A stretch of 43,175 nucleotides of DNA from Candidatus Poribacteria bacterium (GTDB lineage: Bacteria; Poribacteria; WGA-4E; UBA9662). The position numbers and the translations under genes were made by a program. Where the stretch lies: assembly GCA_030748495.1 (NCBI GenBank), contig JASMLX010000050.1, positions 1 through 43,175 on the forward strand, given 5' to 3'. Below, piece after piece: positions 26,607 through 36,498 of the stretch (position 1 is the first letter of the stretch; each line of letters opens with the position of its first letter). The notes beneath the pieces were generated by a model. The model was not told where the DNA came from, ran no database searches, and saw only the letters and a list, made by a program, of their open reading frames with translations.

Positions 26607-27449
26607 CTAATCAATTCGTTGCCCCATAGTTAATCCTAGTATCTGTCGCGCATCGTCAGGCGTAGCAATTTCACCTTGTAGTTGCTCGACCAGTTTCACC
26701 GCTATATCGACCATCTGAGCATTGCTTTCTAGCGGAACTCCTCTCCGCAAGTAGATGTTGTCTTCAAAACCGACCCTAATATGGCCACCTAAAAGAATAC
26801 CCATTGTGATCATCGGTAACTGCGTCCGCCCTACTCCTAAAACAGACCAAGGGAGATCTGGAGGTAACAATCCCCTCATAAAGAGCAGGTTTTCCGGGGT
26901 GGCTTCGATACCCCAACCTGCCCCCATACACAATTGAATATAGGGTGGATCATCAAACAAGCCTTCGTCGATCAGTGGGATAGCCTGACGGATATGGCCA
27001 GCGTCAAAAACTTCGATCTCTGGCTTGACATTATGCTCACGCATCCGTTTGGCCGCGGCCCTTCCCCACTCTGGTGGGTTGAGAAAGACACCCGTGCCGA
27101 AGTTCATAGAGCCGATATCAAGCGAACAAATTTCAGGTTGTAGCATCACCGGTTCAAGTCGTTCTTCAATGATATTATCGCCTTTAATATTTCCTCCGCT
27201 TGTCGTCAGATTGATAATAATGTCACAGGCTTGCCGGATCCGATCGACCACCTCCTGAAAGAGTTCAAGTCGTGAAGATACAATACCGGTTTCAGGTTCG
27301 CGGACATGAATATGTGTAACTGCAGCACCGGCGTGCCAACACTCGATAGCCGCTTGCGCAATATCCTTGGGGGTATAGGGAACTGCGGGATTCATCTCCT
27401 TGGTTGCCCCTGATCCCACCACCGCAGCAGTGATAATTGTTTTTGCCAT
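26607..27449 (-). CDS. Beta-keto acid cleavage enzyme (BKACE, DUF849)
   Basis: Cytoplasmic zinc enzyme that cleaves a beta-keto acid with acetyl-CoA, giving acetoacetate and an acyl-CoA; the founding member is Kce of lysine fermentation. At 280 residues it has the family length. Zinc ligands H46 and H48 (THIHVR) are in the known positions, and an acidic residue (E229 in VGFEDNIY) fits the third. Other family blocks are [26 protein letters not shown] and [10 protein letters not shown]. The ribosome site is weak. No lysine-fermentation neighbours are present, so the substrate is open; the family is known for varied beta-keto acids. Confidence 0.9.
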   Translation of the reverse strand: MAKTIITAAVVGSGATKEMNPAVPYTPKDIAQAAIECWHAGAAVTHIHVREPETGIVSSRLELFQEVVDRIRQACDIIINLTTSGGNIKGDNIIEERLEPVMLQPEICSLDIGSMNFGTGVFLNPPEWGRAAAKRMREHNVKPEIEVFDAGHIRQAIPLIDEGLFDDPPYIQLCMGAGWGIEATPENLLFMRGLLPPDLPWSVLGVGRTQLPMITMGILLGGHIRVGFEDNIYLRRGVPLESNAQMVDIAVKLVEQLQGEIATPDDARQILGLTMGQRID

Positions 27450-28129
27450 AGTTGTTCGTTTCCATCTCAGCCATAGGATTTACGTAGATTCATACAATAA
27501 AAAGCCATTATGCGTAGCGTAAACCCAAATTAACAGCAAATTTGTCGATCCAATAATAATTTCACCAAACTGTACATTTGGTCAATTATCGCAAGAATTG
27601 AAGCTGACTAAAAGCGGAATCGTGACCTGCTGAAACTGTAAGCTGATCTCTGATTCTAAGTTGCAAACAATAACTTCATCGTTTACTTTCAAAAGTGGAG
27701 AAGGAATGAATTGAAATGAAGCTTAGGAAACCTGTTATAACGTTTACAATTCACGTATTGGGTTTCGAAGGCGCCATGCTATGGTCGGAGCCGGCTACCT
27801 TGCTTGTTGGTATGTCTCAAAACTTCAAGGAGAGAGGCTAGCTTTTTAGGAGAAGCGCAAGGCTAAGCTCAAAGGTCGCCAGGTCAATGTATCCAGCCAA
27901 ACTCTCGAAGTTTTATGCTCCCCTAAATCTCACAAAAAGAGAGCTAAGTTTGAAAAGCCGATCAAACGGCAATAGACGCCTAAAAAACGTAACCCTTCAA
28001 CCTATTTTCACTCTACAGCGTAACCTCTAGTATCTAATGGCTGTCACCAATTAATTCAATCACAAATCAGTTAAATATAGTGAGGTAATACGAAAAGGAT
28101 CGTCTGAAGAAACTGCTGAGTCGGGTTCC
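27450..28129. other. Intergenic stretch between BKACE and the sugar-acid enzyme
   Basis: About 680 bp. A basic stretch of possible coding origin (SPKSHKKRAKFEKPIKRQ, plus strand, about 27910-27975) may be debris, but no family could be assigned. No RNA gene recognised. Confidence 0.4.
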
Positions 28130-28167
28130 AAGGTGGTGCCGGTCAATAGTCTGATCTGCACCACCTT
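28130..28167 (+). terminator. Stem-loop, candidate terminator
   Basis: AAGGTGGTGC at 28130-28139 pairs perfectly with 28158-28167; an 18-nt loop lies between, and ATTTTC follows on the plus strand. It sits 8 bp beyond the stop of the minus-strand gene at 28175, so it may end that transcript too, although no T-run follows on that side. Confidence 0.45.
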
Positions 28168-28174
28168 ATTTTCA

Positions 28175-29206
28175 CTAGGCCGCCACTTCCGCCTGAGCCC
28201 GATCTCTCATAGCCTGCATGTGGGCTATGGTATAGGCGGTGCCGACCTGGTGACTGCTACCCATGCTCGGAATATGGTCCGGAATCATCACCCCTTTGAA
28301 GCCACACTGTTGTAGCACCTTCATTATCTGGTACATATCCATGTAGCCGTTATCGACAAAGGTCTCGGTAAAATGAGGCAGCGGTTGGTCGACATTGCGA
28401 AAATGAACCTTGAAGATTTTGTCGCGTTGGGCGAAGTATCGGATGGCATCAACAGCATCCAGTCCCATTAACTCGCCTCCACCCTCTAACCAGCAACCAA
28501 CACAGAAACAGATGCCAACATTGGGGCTATCAGCAATTTCCATTGCCCGTTTATATCCCTCAAAACTGCTAAAGATACAACGTGGAATCCCTGCTAGGCG
28601 CGGCACAGGTGGATCGTCCGGGTGGATGCCGATTAAAACGCCAGCCTCTTCGGCCACTGGAGCAACCTGTTGAATGAAGTGGGTGTAATTATCCCAAATC
28701 TCCTCTTGACTATATTCTCGACCGTGCGAAAGAGGTAGGCCAAAATGACGCCCGCCCCAGTGGCCGACCTCCGCCTGGTTGAGATCGAAAGTTCTGGCCG
28801 ATGCACCACCACGGATAGTCTCTCTACCGGTGCTCCAAATCCCATTACCCATGTGTGCATAAGTGGTATATGGAATACCGGCTTGTCCAAGATTGCGTAG
28901 GTGCTGTTTGTACTCCTCGATTTTGGCATCCCGATTCTCCAGATTCAGGACAATTGCGTCCTGATTGTGAACATCGGAGTTGCCAAAACCAAAGACTTCG
29001 ATGCCGTGTTCAGCAAACCGATCCTTCTGCTGTCTATAATACTCAGCACTAGCATGTGAGGCATTCGTCCATAGTACCGTATATTCGACTCCCATTTGTG
29101 TCACAAACTGGAAATCTTCCTCTGTGGATTCGGGCGACATCTGAGCGCAAATTTTAATGCCGGATTTTATTTTATCTAACGGATGGGTCACTCTATTAAC
29201 CTCCAT
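28175..29206 (-). CDS. Mannonate dehydratase-like TIM-barrel enzyme
   Basis: A 343-residue protein of the xylose isomerase-like superfamily. It resembles mannonate dehydratase (UxuA), which turns D-mannonate into 2-keto-3-deoxygluconate in uronic acid breakdown. Family blocks: GIHPDDPPVPRLAGIPRCIF, VGICFCVGCWLEGGGELMG, KIFKVHFRNVDQPLPHFTE and DNGYMDMYQIMKVLQQCGF. It is shorter than the E. coli enzyme (394). Two starts are possible: ATG 29206 with AGGAAGAA, or GTG 29191 with a stronger GGAGG eight bases upstream. No uxaC or kdg genes are nearby. Dehydratase activity is likely but other sugar-acid substrates are possible. Confidence 0.82.
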   Translation of the reverse strand: MEVNRVTHPLDKIKSGIKICAQMSPESTEEDFQFVTQMGVEYTVLWTNASHASAEYYRQQKDRFAEHGIEVFGFGNSDVHNQDAIVLNLENRDAKIEEYKQHLRNLGQAGIPYTTYAHMGNGIWSTGRETIRGGASARTFDLNQAEVGHWGGRHFGLPLSHGREYSQEEIWDNYTHFIQQVAPVAEEAGVLIGIHPDDPPVPRLAGIPRCIFSSFEGYKRAMEIADSPNVGICFCVGCWLEGGGELMGLDAVDAIRYFAQRDKIFKVHFRNVDQPLPHFTETFVDNGYMDMYQIMKVLQQCGFKGVMIPDHIPSMGSSHQVGTAYTIAHMQAMRDRAQAEVAA

Positions 29207-29374
29207 TTCTTCCTACAGATTCTGATATGCAAAGCAAGCTTGAAGTTCTTAGCATAGATCTACCAAGCAATTGCTCCCGGTCTTTTATATCAGGATAATA
29301 TCGATAGCTCCGAGACACTATTTTCAATTTGCCACGTTTACCTCCGCTTGTCAAGGTTATTCGATGCTATTAAG

Positions 29375-31087
29375 CTACATCTTTTCGGGAGCCGAAATGC
29401 CGAGTAATTTTAGTCCGTTTCGCAGTACAATTTGCAAGCAGGCGACTAACGCCAGTCGAGCCCGACTTAGATCTGGTTGTTCTGCATCCAGCACTCGACA
29501 TTTATTGTAGAAAGTATGGAATTGCGTTGCTAGGTCTTGTAGGTAGTTGACCACACGATGAGGTTGACGGCTATTAGCAGCAACTACTACTAATTCAGGA
29601 AACTCGGCTAATTTCTTGACTATCTGCTGTTCGTCTACAGATTCGAGTAACTGCAAATCTGACTCTTGAAAGGAAAAGTCTGCAAACTCACGTTCGGCCA
29701 TTTCCCTGAAGATACTGCAAGATCTGGCATGAGCGTACTGCAGATAAAAAACCGGATTGTCGGTGGCTCGCGTGACCGCCAAATTAAGATCGAAGTCGAG
29801 ATGGCTACTATTGGTACGATTGAGGAAAAAGTAGCGGGCGACATCAACCGCAAAATGTTCATCCACGGCCTCTGCTAATTGATCCAGGAGATCATTCAGT
29901 GTAACCAACTGTCCCTTCCGTTTAGACATATCGATTCGGTTACCGTCCTGGTCAATCAGGTTGACCTGTTGAATGATTAAACACTCTAGTCGTTGTTCAT
30001 CGTAGCCCAAGGCTTCGACCAGTGATTCCAGGTGAAAGACGTGCCCTTGGTGATCTGGCCCCAAAATATCGATTAAGGTGTCAAAACCACGATTAAATTT
30101 ATCCTGATGATAAGCAGCATCAGGAGCGAAGTAGGTATACTCGCCGTCGCTCTTAATCATCACCGTATCTTTATCATCGCCAAAGGTTGTCATTTTGAAC
30201 CAGGTTGCTCCATCCGATTGGTAAAGCAAACCTTGTTCTTGGAACAACTGGATAATTTTCTCCGGTGCTCCCGTTTGGCGGATGGTGATCTCGCTAGTCC
30301 AGACATCGAAATGGACACCGAATCGTTCCAGCGATTGCTTTTGTCCTGCTAACAAACGCTCGATGGCTAGGTCTCGGAAAGCCTCGATTCGCTCTGACGG
30401 GTCTAACTCCAGATATTTTCCACCAACCTCTTGCTGAAGTTCCTGAGCCAGGTCGATCAGGTATTGACCATGATAGCCACCCTCAGGAATTTCCGTGTCC
30501 GCTTGTCCGAGTTGCTGACGATAGCGTGCGTCCAGTGATGCTCCTAACCGCCATACTTGTCCTCCGGCATCATTAACATAAAATTCACGAACGGCTTGAT
30601 AACCAGCAACATTTAGTAAGTTGACAATAGCATCACCCACTGCCGCTGCTCGGCCGCTAACAATATTAAGAGGGCCCGTCGGGTTAGCACTAACAAACTC
30701 GACCAAAATTCGTTTTCCTTGACCGTGATCAGTTTTACCGAAATCATCTCCTTGAGTGTATATTTGGTTCATTGCTTCTATCATCCAATCATTGGAAATG
30801 AAGATATTGATAAATCCCGGTCCCGCCACATCGATTTGCTTAATTAGAGGTTGATTAAAAGCATTAACCTGATCACGGATAATATCAGCAATTTTTCGTG
30901 GTGGCATCTGAGCTGACTTGGCCAGCGTTAAAGCAATTGGAGTCGCGATATCCCCGTGTTCGGGGGTTTTAGTGGGCGAAAAAAAGATTTCAGGGATTTG
31001 ATCTAGTTGTAATAATTCTTCTGAAATGGCATTCTGGACTGCTGTTTCTAAGGTTCGACGAATGTCCTGTTTAATCTGATCGAGCAT
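29375..31087 (-). CDS. argS: Arginyl-tRNA synthetase
   Basis: Class I synthetase charging tRNA-Arg in the cytoplasm; 570 residues, full length. The N-terminal additional domain is followed by the catalytic core with SANPTGPL. The usual H-x-G-H signature after it reads N141-I-V-S144 (GPLNIVSGRAAAVGD). The second signature is well kept as MSKRKG, 387-392. YVNDAGGQVWRLG, GEYTYFAPDAAYHQDKF and the C-terminal DALR anticodon-binding domain (NPVFYLQYAHARSCSIFREM onward) confirm the assignment. It ends at the natural DALR terminus LKLLGISAPEKM. Confidence 0.96.
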   Translation of the reverse strand: MLDQIKQDIRRTLETAVQNAISEELLQLDQIPEIFFSPTKTPEHGDIATPIALTLAKSAQMPPRKIADIIRDQVNAFNQPLIKQIDVAGPGFINIFISNDWMIEAMNQIYTQGDDFGKTDHGQGKRILVEFVSANPTGPLNIVSGRAAAVGDAIVNLLNVAGYQAVREFYVNDAGGQVWRLGASLDARYRQQLGQADTEIPEGGYHGQYLIDLAQELQQEVGGKYLELDPSERIEAFRDLAIERLLAGQKQSLERFGVHFDVWTSEITIRQTGAPEKIIQLFQEQGLLYQSDGATWFKMTTFGDDKDTVMIKSDGEYTYFAPDAAYHQDKFNRGFDTLIDILGPDHQGHVFHLESLVEALGYDEQRLECLIIQQVNLIDQDGNRIDMSKRKGQLVTLNDLLDQLAEAVDEHFAVDVARYFFLNRTNSSHLDFDLNLAVTRATDNPVFYLQYAHARSCSIFREMAEREFADFSFQESDLQLLESVDEQQIVKKLAEFPELVVVAANSRQPHRVVNYLQDLATQFHTFYNKCRVLDAEQPDLSRARLALVACLQIVLRNGLKLLGISAPEKM

Positions 31088-31257
31088 TCTTGAATAGGTC
31101 TCCGTTCAGGTCTGAGTTTTATGGCAATTTATTCTATCTATTGTTCTGATAATGCGAAGTCTAACTGTGAGAGATAAAGGATGTCAAAAGAATCCGATCA
31201 CCTACTATTTAGGCCATTCAATTAGCAGCTAATCAAAACCAGATCTTGAATAAATTG

Positions 31258-31286
31258 TTTGCATTTAGGAACGGATTGATTATAAT
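31258..31286 (+). promoter_or_regulatory. Candidate sigma70 promoter of the formate dehydrogenase operon
   Basis: TTTGCA at 31258-31263, a 17-nt spacer and a perfect TATAAT at 31281-31286. It would give a leader of about 70 nt before the ATG at 31364. It lies in the 276-bp gap between the divergent argS and the formate dehydrogenase gene. Confidence 0.5.
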
Positions 31287-31363
31287 AGCTTCCGTTAAGT
31301 AACAGATCGCGACGCATACTATTTTAGGTCAAAAGACTTCTGGAGTGTAAAGGGTACATAAAC

Positions 31364-34078
31364 ATGGCAGACAAAATTTCCATTAACGGTCATCTGGTCG
31401 AGTTCACCGATGGGGAGACGGTCTATGAAATTGCACAAAGATGCCAAAGCGAAAGACCGGAATCTGAAGCCATTCCAACCCTTTGTTACGATCCACGCTT
31501 AAAGGCTTTTGGTAGCTGCCGTTTATGCGTGGTCGAGGTAGACGGCTCCCCTAATCTAGTCGCTTCTTGCACAACTAAAGCAGTACCGGAGATGGCTGTT
31601 CGTACCCATACTGATCACATTGAACGCTACCGTAAAACGTTGCTGGAGATGGTGGCTTCAGAAAGTAGTACTATCAAGGTCGATCCGTTGCGAGGATATG
31701 CTTCACAGGAGTTCTCTACCCTCGTCGATCGTTACCAAGCCGACACCCATCGTTTTGGTGGGCACTATTCGGGAACTACACACCCAACCGACGATAATCC
31801 GTTTATTCAGAGGGACTACGGCCTATGTATCTCATGCTATCGATGCGTTCGTGTTTGCGCTGAGCAGGAGGGTGATTACGCCATCAATATTATGAATCGC
31901 GGCTTTGAGTCGCAGATTACCACCGAATTTAATACTATCCTGAAAGATTCGGCTTGTACTTTCTGTGGCCAATGTGTGCAAACCTGTCCAACGGGAGCAT
32001 TGGCTGACAAGAAGGCGATGCGCGCCACCGGTCGGCCTGGTGAAATGGAAACCACCCGATCTGTCTGTCCCTACTGCGGTGTGGGTTGTGCTGTTGATTT
32101 GGTTGCCAAGTCCGACAAACTGGTCGCTATTCAACCCGCCATGGATGGACCTGCAAACCAGGGGGCTTTGTGTATCAAAGGTCAATTTGCCTTCGACTTC
32201 GTTCACCACCCTGATCGCCTTAGAACACCATTAATTCGAGGCGCGGACGGTGAGTTGCACGAAACCAATTGGGAAGATGCGCTAGACCATGTTGCCAATG
32301 GCTTCAAGCAGGTTGCTGAAACCTATGGGCGACACAGTGTTTACGGTATAGCTTCCGGTCGGACACCGAGTGAAGCCTCTTACCTAATGCAGAAACTCAT
32401 CCGGGCTGGATTTGGTACCAACTACATCGACAACTGTAGCCGTGCCTGACACGCCCCAACTGTCGCCGGTCTGGCGGCAACCATCGGTCGGGGGGCTATG
32501 TCCAATCCGTTGATCGACATGCAAAAACCAGATGTAATTTTCTGTATCGGTACCAATATGACAGAGTGCCATCCGGTAGCAGCTATCGGTCTTAAAAAGG
32601 CGATTGCAAACGGCAGTAGATTAATTGTGGCCGATCCACGTCGGATCGGTTTGACTGACCTGGCAAATTTATACCTCCCGCTTCGAGTTGGTTCCGATGT
32701 TGCTCTCTTATTAGCTATGGCACATGTCATTCAAAGAGAAGGCTTAGTCGATCTCAATTTTATCGAGAGTCGCACAACCGGTAGTCCGGCCTTCTTAGAA
32801 CATATCCAACTATTCACACCAGAGTGGGCCTCGACCATTACCGGGGTTGAACCAACAGATATTGAAACTGCTGCCATTTGGTACGGTTCAGCCGATCAAG
32901 GGGCCATCTACTATACGCTCGGCATTACTGAACATATCTGTGGTGTTGATAATGTCCAAAGCTTGTGTAACTTAGCCTTGATGACGGGGCATATTGGTCG
33001 AGAAGGCACAGGAATCAACCCTATGCGTGGACAAAACAACATCCAAGGTACCGGTGATAGCGGAGCCCTCCCTAATAACTATCCAGGTTTCCAAGCAGTG
33101 ACCGATCCTCAAAACCAGGCTAAGTTCCTGGGAAAATATGGACGTAAGACCGATCTGGAAAAGGGTATTACCAAGGTTACGGCACTGGATTTCTGTGGCG
33201 ATCAAATCCGGGCGATGTTGATTGACGGTGAAAACACGCTAATTTCTGATCCTAACCGAAAGCATTGCCAACAGGCGTTGGAAAGTCTGGATCATCTGGT
33301 GGTGATCGATATTTTCTTGACAGAGACTGCGGAGATGGCGAATGTAGTTTTGCCCGCCACAGCATTTGGGGAAACAGATGGCACTGCAACCAACACTGAA
33401 CGCCGAGTGCAACGCCTTCGAGCAGCCGTTTCGCCACCGGGGCAAGCCAAACCTGATTGGTGGATCATCTCCCAGATAGCCAAACGGATGGAAATACCAG
33501 GCTTTGATTATCAGAATCCAAAAGAGATTTTCAACGAACTCTGTTCGGTTTCTCCCATCTATACAGGCCTTAATTGGGACCGAGTAGCGAACGGAGAATT
33601 CCATTGGCCGGTGCCAGAAGAAGGTCATACCGGAACTCCGATTTTACACCAGGGTGAATTTGTCAATGGTCGTGGGATCTTTACGGTTGTCAACTATCGT
33701 GACCCAAACGAAACTATCAGTGACGAATTCCCGGTTTGGTTAACCACCGGCCGTCGTCTAACCTCCTATCATACCCGGACACAAACAGGTCGCACACAAG
33801 GAATCGACTATTTGCTGGCTGAAGAGGCGTTAGAAGTTCATCCAGACGATGTCCGTGATTGGGGCTTAATGGACGGCGATTGGTGCCATCTCTCTAGCCC
33901 TAGAGGCACCGTCAAAATTCGAGTCAAGGCCACCAGCCGATCTCCCCGTGGGACAGTCTTTGCCAGTTTTAGCTTTAGCGATGTGCCAATCAATCTCCTT
34001 ACAGGCTCCGGATATGATCCGATTACGGAGACCGCAGAACTGAAGGTTTGCCCGGTCCGTGTTGAATCCTTGTTTTAA
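31364..34078 (+). CDS. fdhA: Selenocysteine-containing formate dehydrogenase, catalytic subunit
   Basis: Oxidises formate to CO2 with a molybdenum or tungsten bis-pterin cofactor. The 904-codon gene is split by UGA at 32447-32449 (codon 362), read as selenocysteine: context NCSRA-U-HAPTVAGL, equal to the Sec-His site of known formate dehydrogenases. Domains: [2Fe-2S] ferredoxin-like (C41, C52, C55, C69); two [4Fe-4S] clusters (C155, C158, C161, C165; C198, C201, C204, C208); the molybdopterin core with its own [4Fe-4S] cluster (C234, C237, C241, C269) and K271; then MRGQNNIQG and the C-terminal molybdopterin-dinucleotide domain. The NuoG-type His-Cys3 cluster between the first domains is absent (that segment has no Cys). 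No electron-transfer partner subunit is next to it; fdhD follows. Confidence 0.95.
32447..32495 (+). promoter_or_regulatory. SECIS element for UGA decoding
   Basis: Immediately after the UGA the mRNA can fold into a bacterial SECIS. The 4-bp apical stem is CGCC (32464-32467) with GGCG (32473-32476), and the loop is GGUCU (32468-32472). GCCCC (32453-32457) can pair with the G-run near 32490-32495 as a lower stem. The loop starts 18 nt after UGA, the spacing of E. coli fdhF, whose loop also contains GGUCU. SelB binds such loops. Confidence 0.85.
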
Positions 34079-34138
34079 CAACCGATCTCCCCAATATCCA
34101 GAAAGGCCACCTTTGGTGTATTCGGAGGTTGGATAAGG

Positions 34139-35017
34139 ATGCGCCAAGCCAGTCAGATAAAGCGGAAGATTTGGTCAATTTCCGTTGATGATATTGATTC
34201 CCATACGAGCCAAGCAACTGCTAAAACTGATTACTTAGCCATTGAGGAACCGCTGGAAATCAGGCTAAAAGCCAATGAAGAGGTGCGAACCATTGCCATT
34301 ACCATGCGAACGCCAGGCGACGATTATAATCTAACAGCGGGTTTCTTGCTGAGCGAAGGAATTCTTTGTCATCGACACGATTTTACAGAGATGAGTTACT
34401 GTGTTGGTCAGAGAAATGAAGAACAGGAATACAATCAACTCGTACTAACACTGCGGGACGGTGACTTATCGCAATTACCTCAGCTGGATCGTCATTTCTT
34501 TACCAATAGTGCCTGCGGTGTTTGTGGCCGGACCATGATTGAGAATCTGCAGACACGAAGCCCTCCCCTGGCAGATAATGTGCTAACGGTTCGATCGTCC
34601 ACTATCCAATCCCTGCCCCAAACCCTGAGAACCTCGCAGAAGGTCTTCGACCGAACAGGAGGGCTTCATGCAGCGGCTCTATTTTGTCCAGATGGAGAGT
34701 TAATAGCTGTTCATGAGGATATTGGACGGCATAATGCTCTGGATAAACTTCTAGGGTGGGGTTTGCTGAACAATCAACTCCCCTTTGACCAGCATTTGCT
34801 GATAGTCAGCGGTCGGGCCAGTTTCGAATTATTGCAAAAATGTGCGGTTTCAGGTGCACCTGTTTTTTGTGCCGTTTCTGCGCCCAGTAGTCTAGCGGTT
34901 TCATTAGCCCACCAATTTGGGATTACTCTAATTGGTTTCTTGAGAGACAAAAGATATAATATCTACACCCATCCCGAGCGGATTATCACCACAACATCTA
35001 AAGGGAAAATTGAATGA
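34139..35017 (+). CDS. fdhD: Formate dehydrogenase accessory sulfurtransferase FdhD
   Basis: Carries sulfur from a cysteine desulfurase to the molybdenum or tungsten cofactor, making formate dehydrogenase active. The 292-residue protein has the catalytic cysteines C126 and C129 in the SACGVCGR motif. Family blocks are LTAGFLLSEGI, GGLHAAALF, HEDIGRHNALDKLLG and IVSGRASFELLQK. The start ATG lies 60 bp after the dehydrogenase stop behind GGATAAGG. The stop overlaps the start of gltX (ATGA), so translation is probably coupled. Its position supports an active selenium-dependent formate dehydrogenase. Confidence 0.96.
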   Translation: MRQASQIKRKIWSISVDDIDSHTSQATAKTDYLAIEEPLEIRLKANEEVRTIAITMRTPGDDYNLTAGFLLSEGILCHRHDFTEMSYCVGQRNEEQEYNQLVLTLRDGDLSQLPQLDRHFFTNSACGVCGRTMIENLQTRSPPLADNVLTVRSSTIQSLPQTLRTSQKVFDRTGGLHAAALFCPDGELIAVHEDIGRHNALDKLLGWGLLNNQLPFDQHLLIVSGRASFELLQKCAVSGAPVFCAVSAPSSLAVSLAHQFGITLIGFLRDKRYNIYTHPERIITTTSKGKIE

Positions 35018-36498
35018 CAACAGATTCACAGGTTAGAGTGCGTTTTGCGCCTTCACCAACCGGCTATCTCCATATTGGCGGAGCTAGAACTGCTCTCTTT
35101 AACTGGCTTTTTGCTAAACACCATAATGGCACTTTTATTTTGCGGATCGACGATACCGATGAGCAGCGATCAACCGAGGCCTCGATGAAAGAAATCTACG
35201 GTTCTCTAAAATGGTTGGGCTTAAATTGGGACGAAGGCGCAATTGTCGGTGGAGAAAATGGCCCTTATGTCCAATCCGAGCGGGGAAAAATCTATCAAAA
35301 ATATACTCAACAGATGGTCGAAAATGGGAGCGCGTATCACTGTTACTGTACTCCGGCTGAATTGGCTGAGATACGTGAAACAGCACAGGCCGAGAACCGG
35401 TCGCCGCACTACAGTCGGAGGTGTTTGAATCTAACTTCGACTGATCGCCAACGGTTAACTGATGAAGGCCGAAGGCCAGTGGTACGTTTTAAGGTCCCCG
35501 ATAAAACGGTAGTTGTGAACGACCGTATTTTAGGCCAAATCACAACCGAAGCGGAGACTTTACAAGACGAGGTAATTGTGAAGTCAAATGGCTCGCCACT
35601 CTACAACCTAACTTCGGTTATCGATGATCATGAGATGACTATTACTCATGTGATCCGGGGGGTAGACCACCTTTCCAACACACCTAAACAGATTTTGATT
35701 GCTGAAGCCCTGGGGTTGCAGGTTCCACAATTTGCCCATCTACCAATGGTGTTGGGTAGCAGTAAAGGTGAGAAACTAAGCAAACGACATGGTGCAACTT
35801 CGATTGAGCAGTATCGACAAGACGGTTACCTCCCTCAAGCCATGGTTAATTTTTTAGTTCGGCTTGGCTGGTCATTGGACGATGAGACTGAGATTTTCTC
35901 GGTTGATGAGCTAATCGAGCATTTCAGCCTGGAACGAGTAGGCAAAAGTGGGAGCGTTTTCGATCTCAAAAAGTTGCAGTGGTTGAATAGCCATTACATC
36001 AGTAAACTGGAGATTAGCACCCGAACAGACGCTGTCATTCCGTTTCTGCAACGAGAAGGATTGCTGGATTCGGTCGATCCGGATGCAAAGCGGAGTTGGT
36101 TGGAGCAGGTTGTGGCAACGGTTGGCGATCGACTTACCACCTTAGCCGATATCAAAGTTGAAGCAGCCTACTTCTTCACTGATAATTTTGAGTACGATCC
36201 CAAAGGCGTTAAAAAGTGGCTGACAAAAGGCAACCCAATTGGTACTTTGCAGTCGCTATACGATGGTCTAGTCAACATTGTGAATTTCGACTTGAAAACT
36301 GTCGAAGATAAAATTTGGGCAGTTATCGAGGAACTCGGCATTAAACGGGTGGCAGGAATGCAACCCCTTCGGATCGCCCTATCTGGTATGACAGGTGGGC
36401 CGAGCCTATTCGAGATGATTACTCTGATCGGCCAGGAGAAGGTTTTGGAACGATTGCAAAGGCTGATCGAATATTTGAGAGAAAGAGAGGATTTATAG
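35014..36498 (+). CDS. gltX: Glutamyl-tRNA synthetase
   Basis: Class I synthetase charging tRNA-Glu (and tRNA-Gln in organisms with the amidotransferase route); 494 residues. The signatures are H20-I-G-G (SPTGYLHIGGARTALFNWL) and K254-L-S-K-R-H-G. A zinc-binding motif is visible: C110-x-C112, Y133, C137. The C-terminal anticodon domain runs to the end. The start overlaps the fdhD stop, and the stop TAG abuts the ATG of the next gene with no gap, so fdhA, fdhD, gltX and the antiporter gene probably form one operon. Confidence 0.97.
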   Translation: MTTDSQVRVRFAPSPTGYLHIGGARTALFNWLFAKHHNGTFILRIDDTDEQRSTEASMKEIYGSLKWLGLNWDEGAIVGGENGPYVQSERGKIYQKYTQQMVENGSAYHCYCTPAELAEIRETAQAENRSPHYSRRCLNLTSTDRQRLTDEGRRPVVRFKVPDKTVVVNDRILGQITTEAETLQDEVIVKSNGSPLYNLTSVIDDHEMTITHVIRGVDHLSNTPKQILIAEALGLQVPQFAHLPMVLGSSKGEKLSKRHGATSIEQYRQDGYLPQAMVNFLVRLGWSLDDETEIFSVDELIEHFSLERVGKSGSVFDLKKLQWLNSHYISKLEISTRTDAVIPFLQREGLLDSVDPDAKRSWLEQVVATVGDRLTTLADIKVEAAYFFTDNFEYDPKGVKKWLTKGNPIGTLQSLYDGLVNIVNFDLKTVEDKIWAVIEELGIKRVAGMQPLRIALSGMTGGPSLFEMITLIGQEKVLERLQRLIEYLREREDL

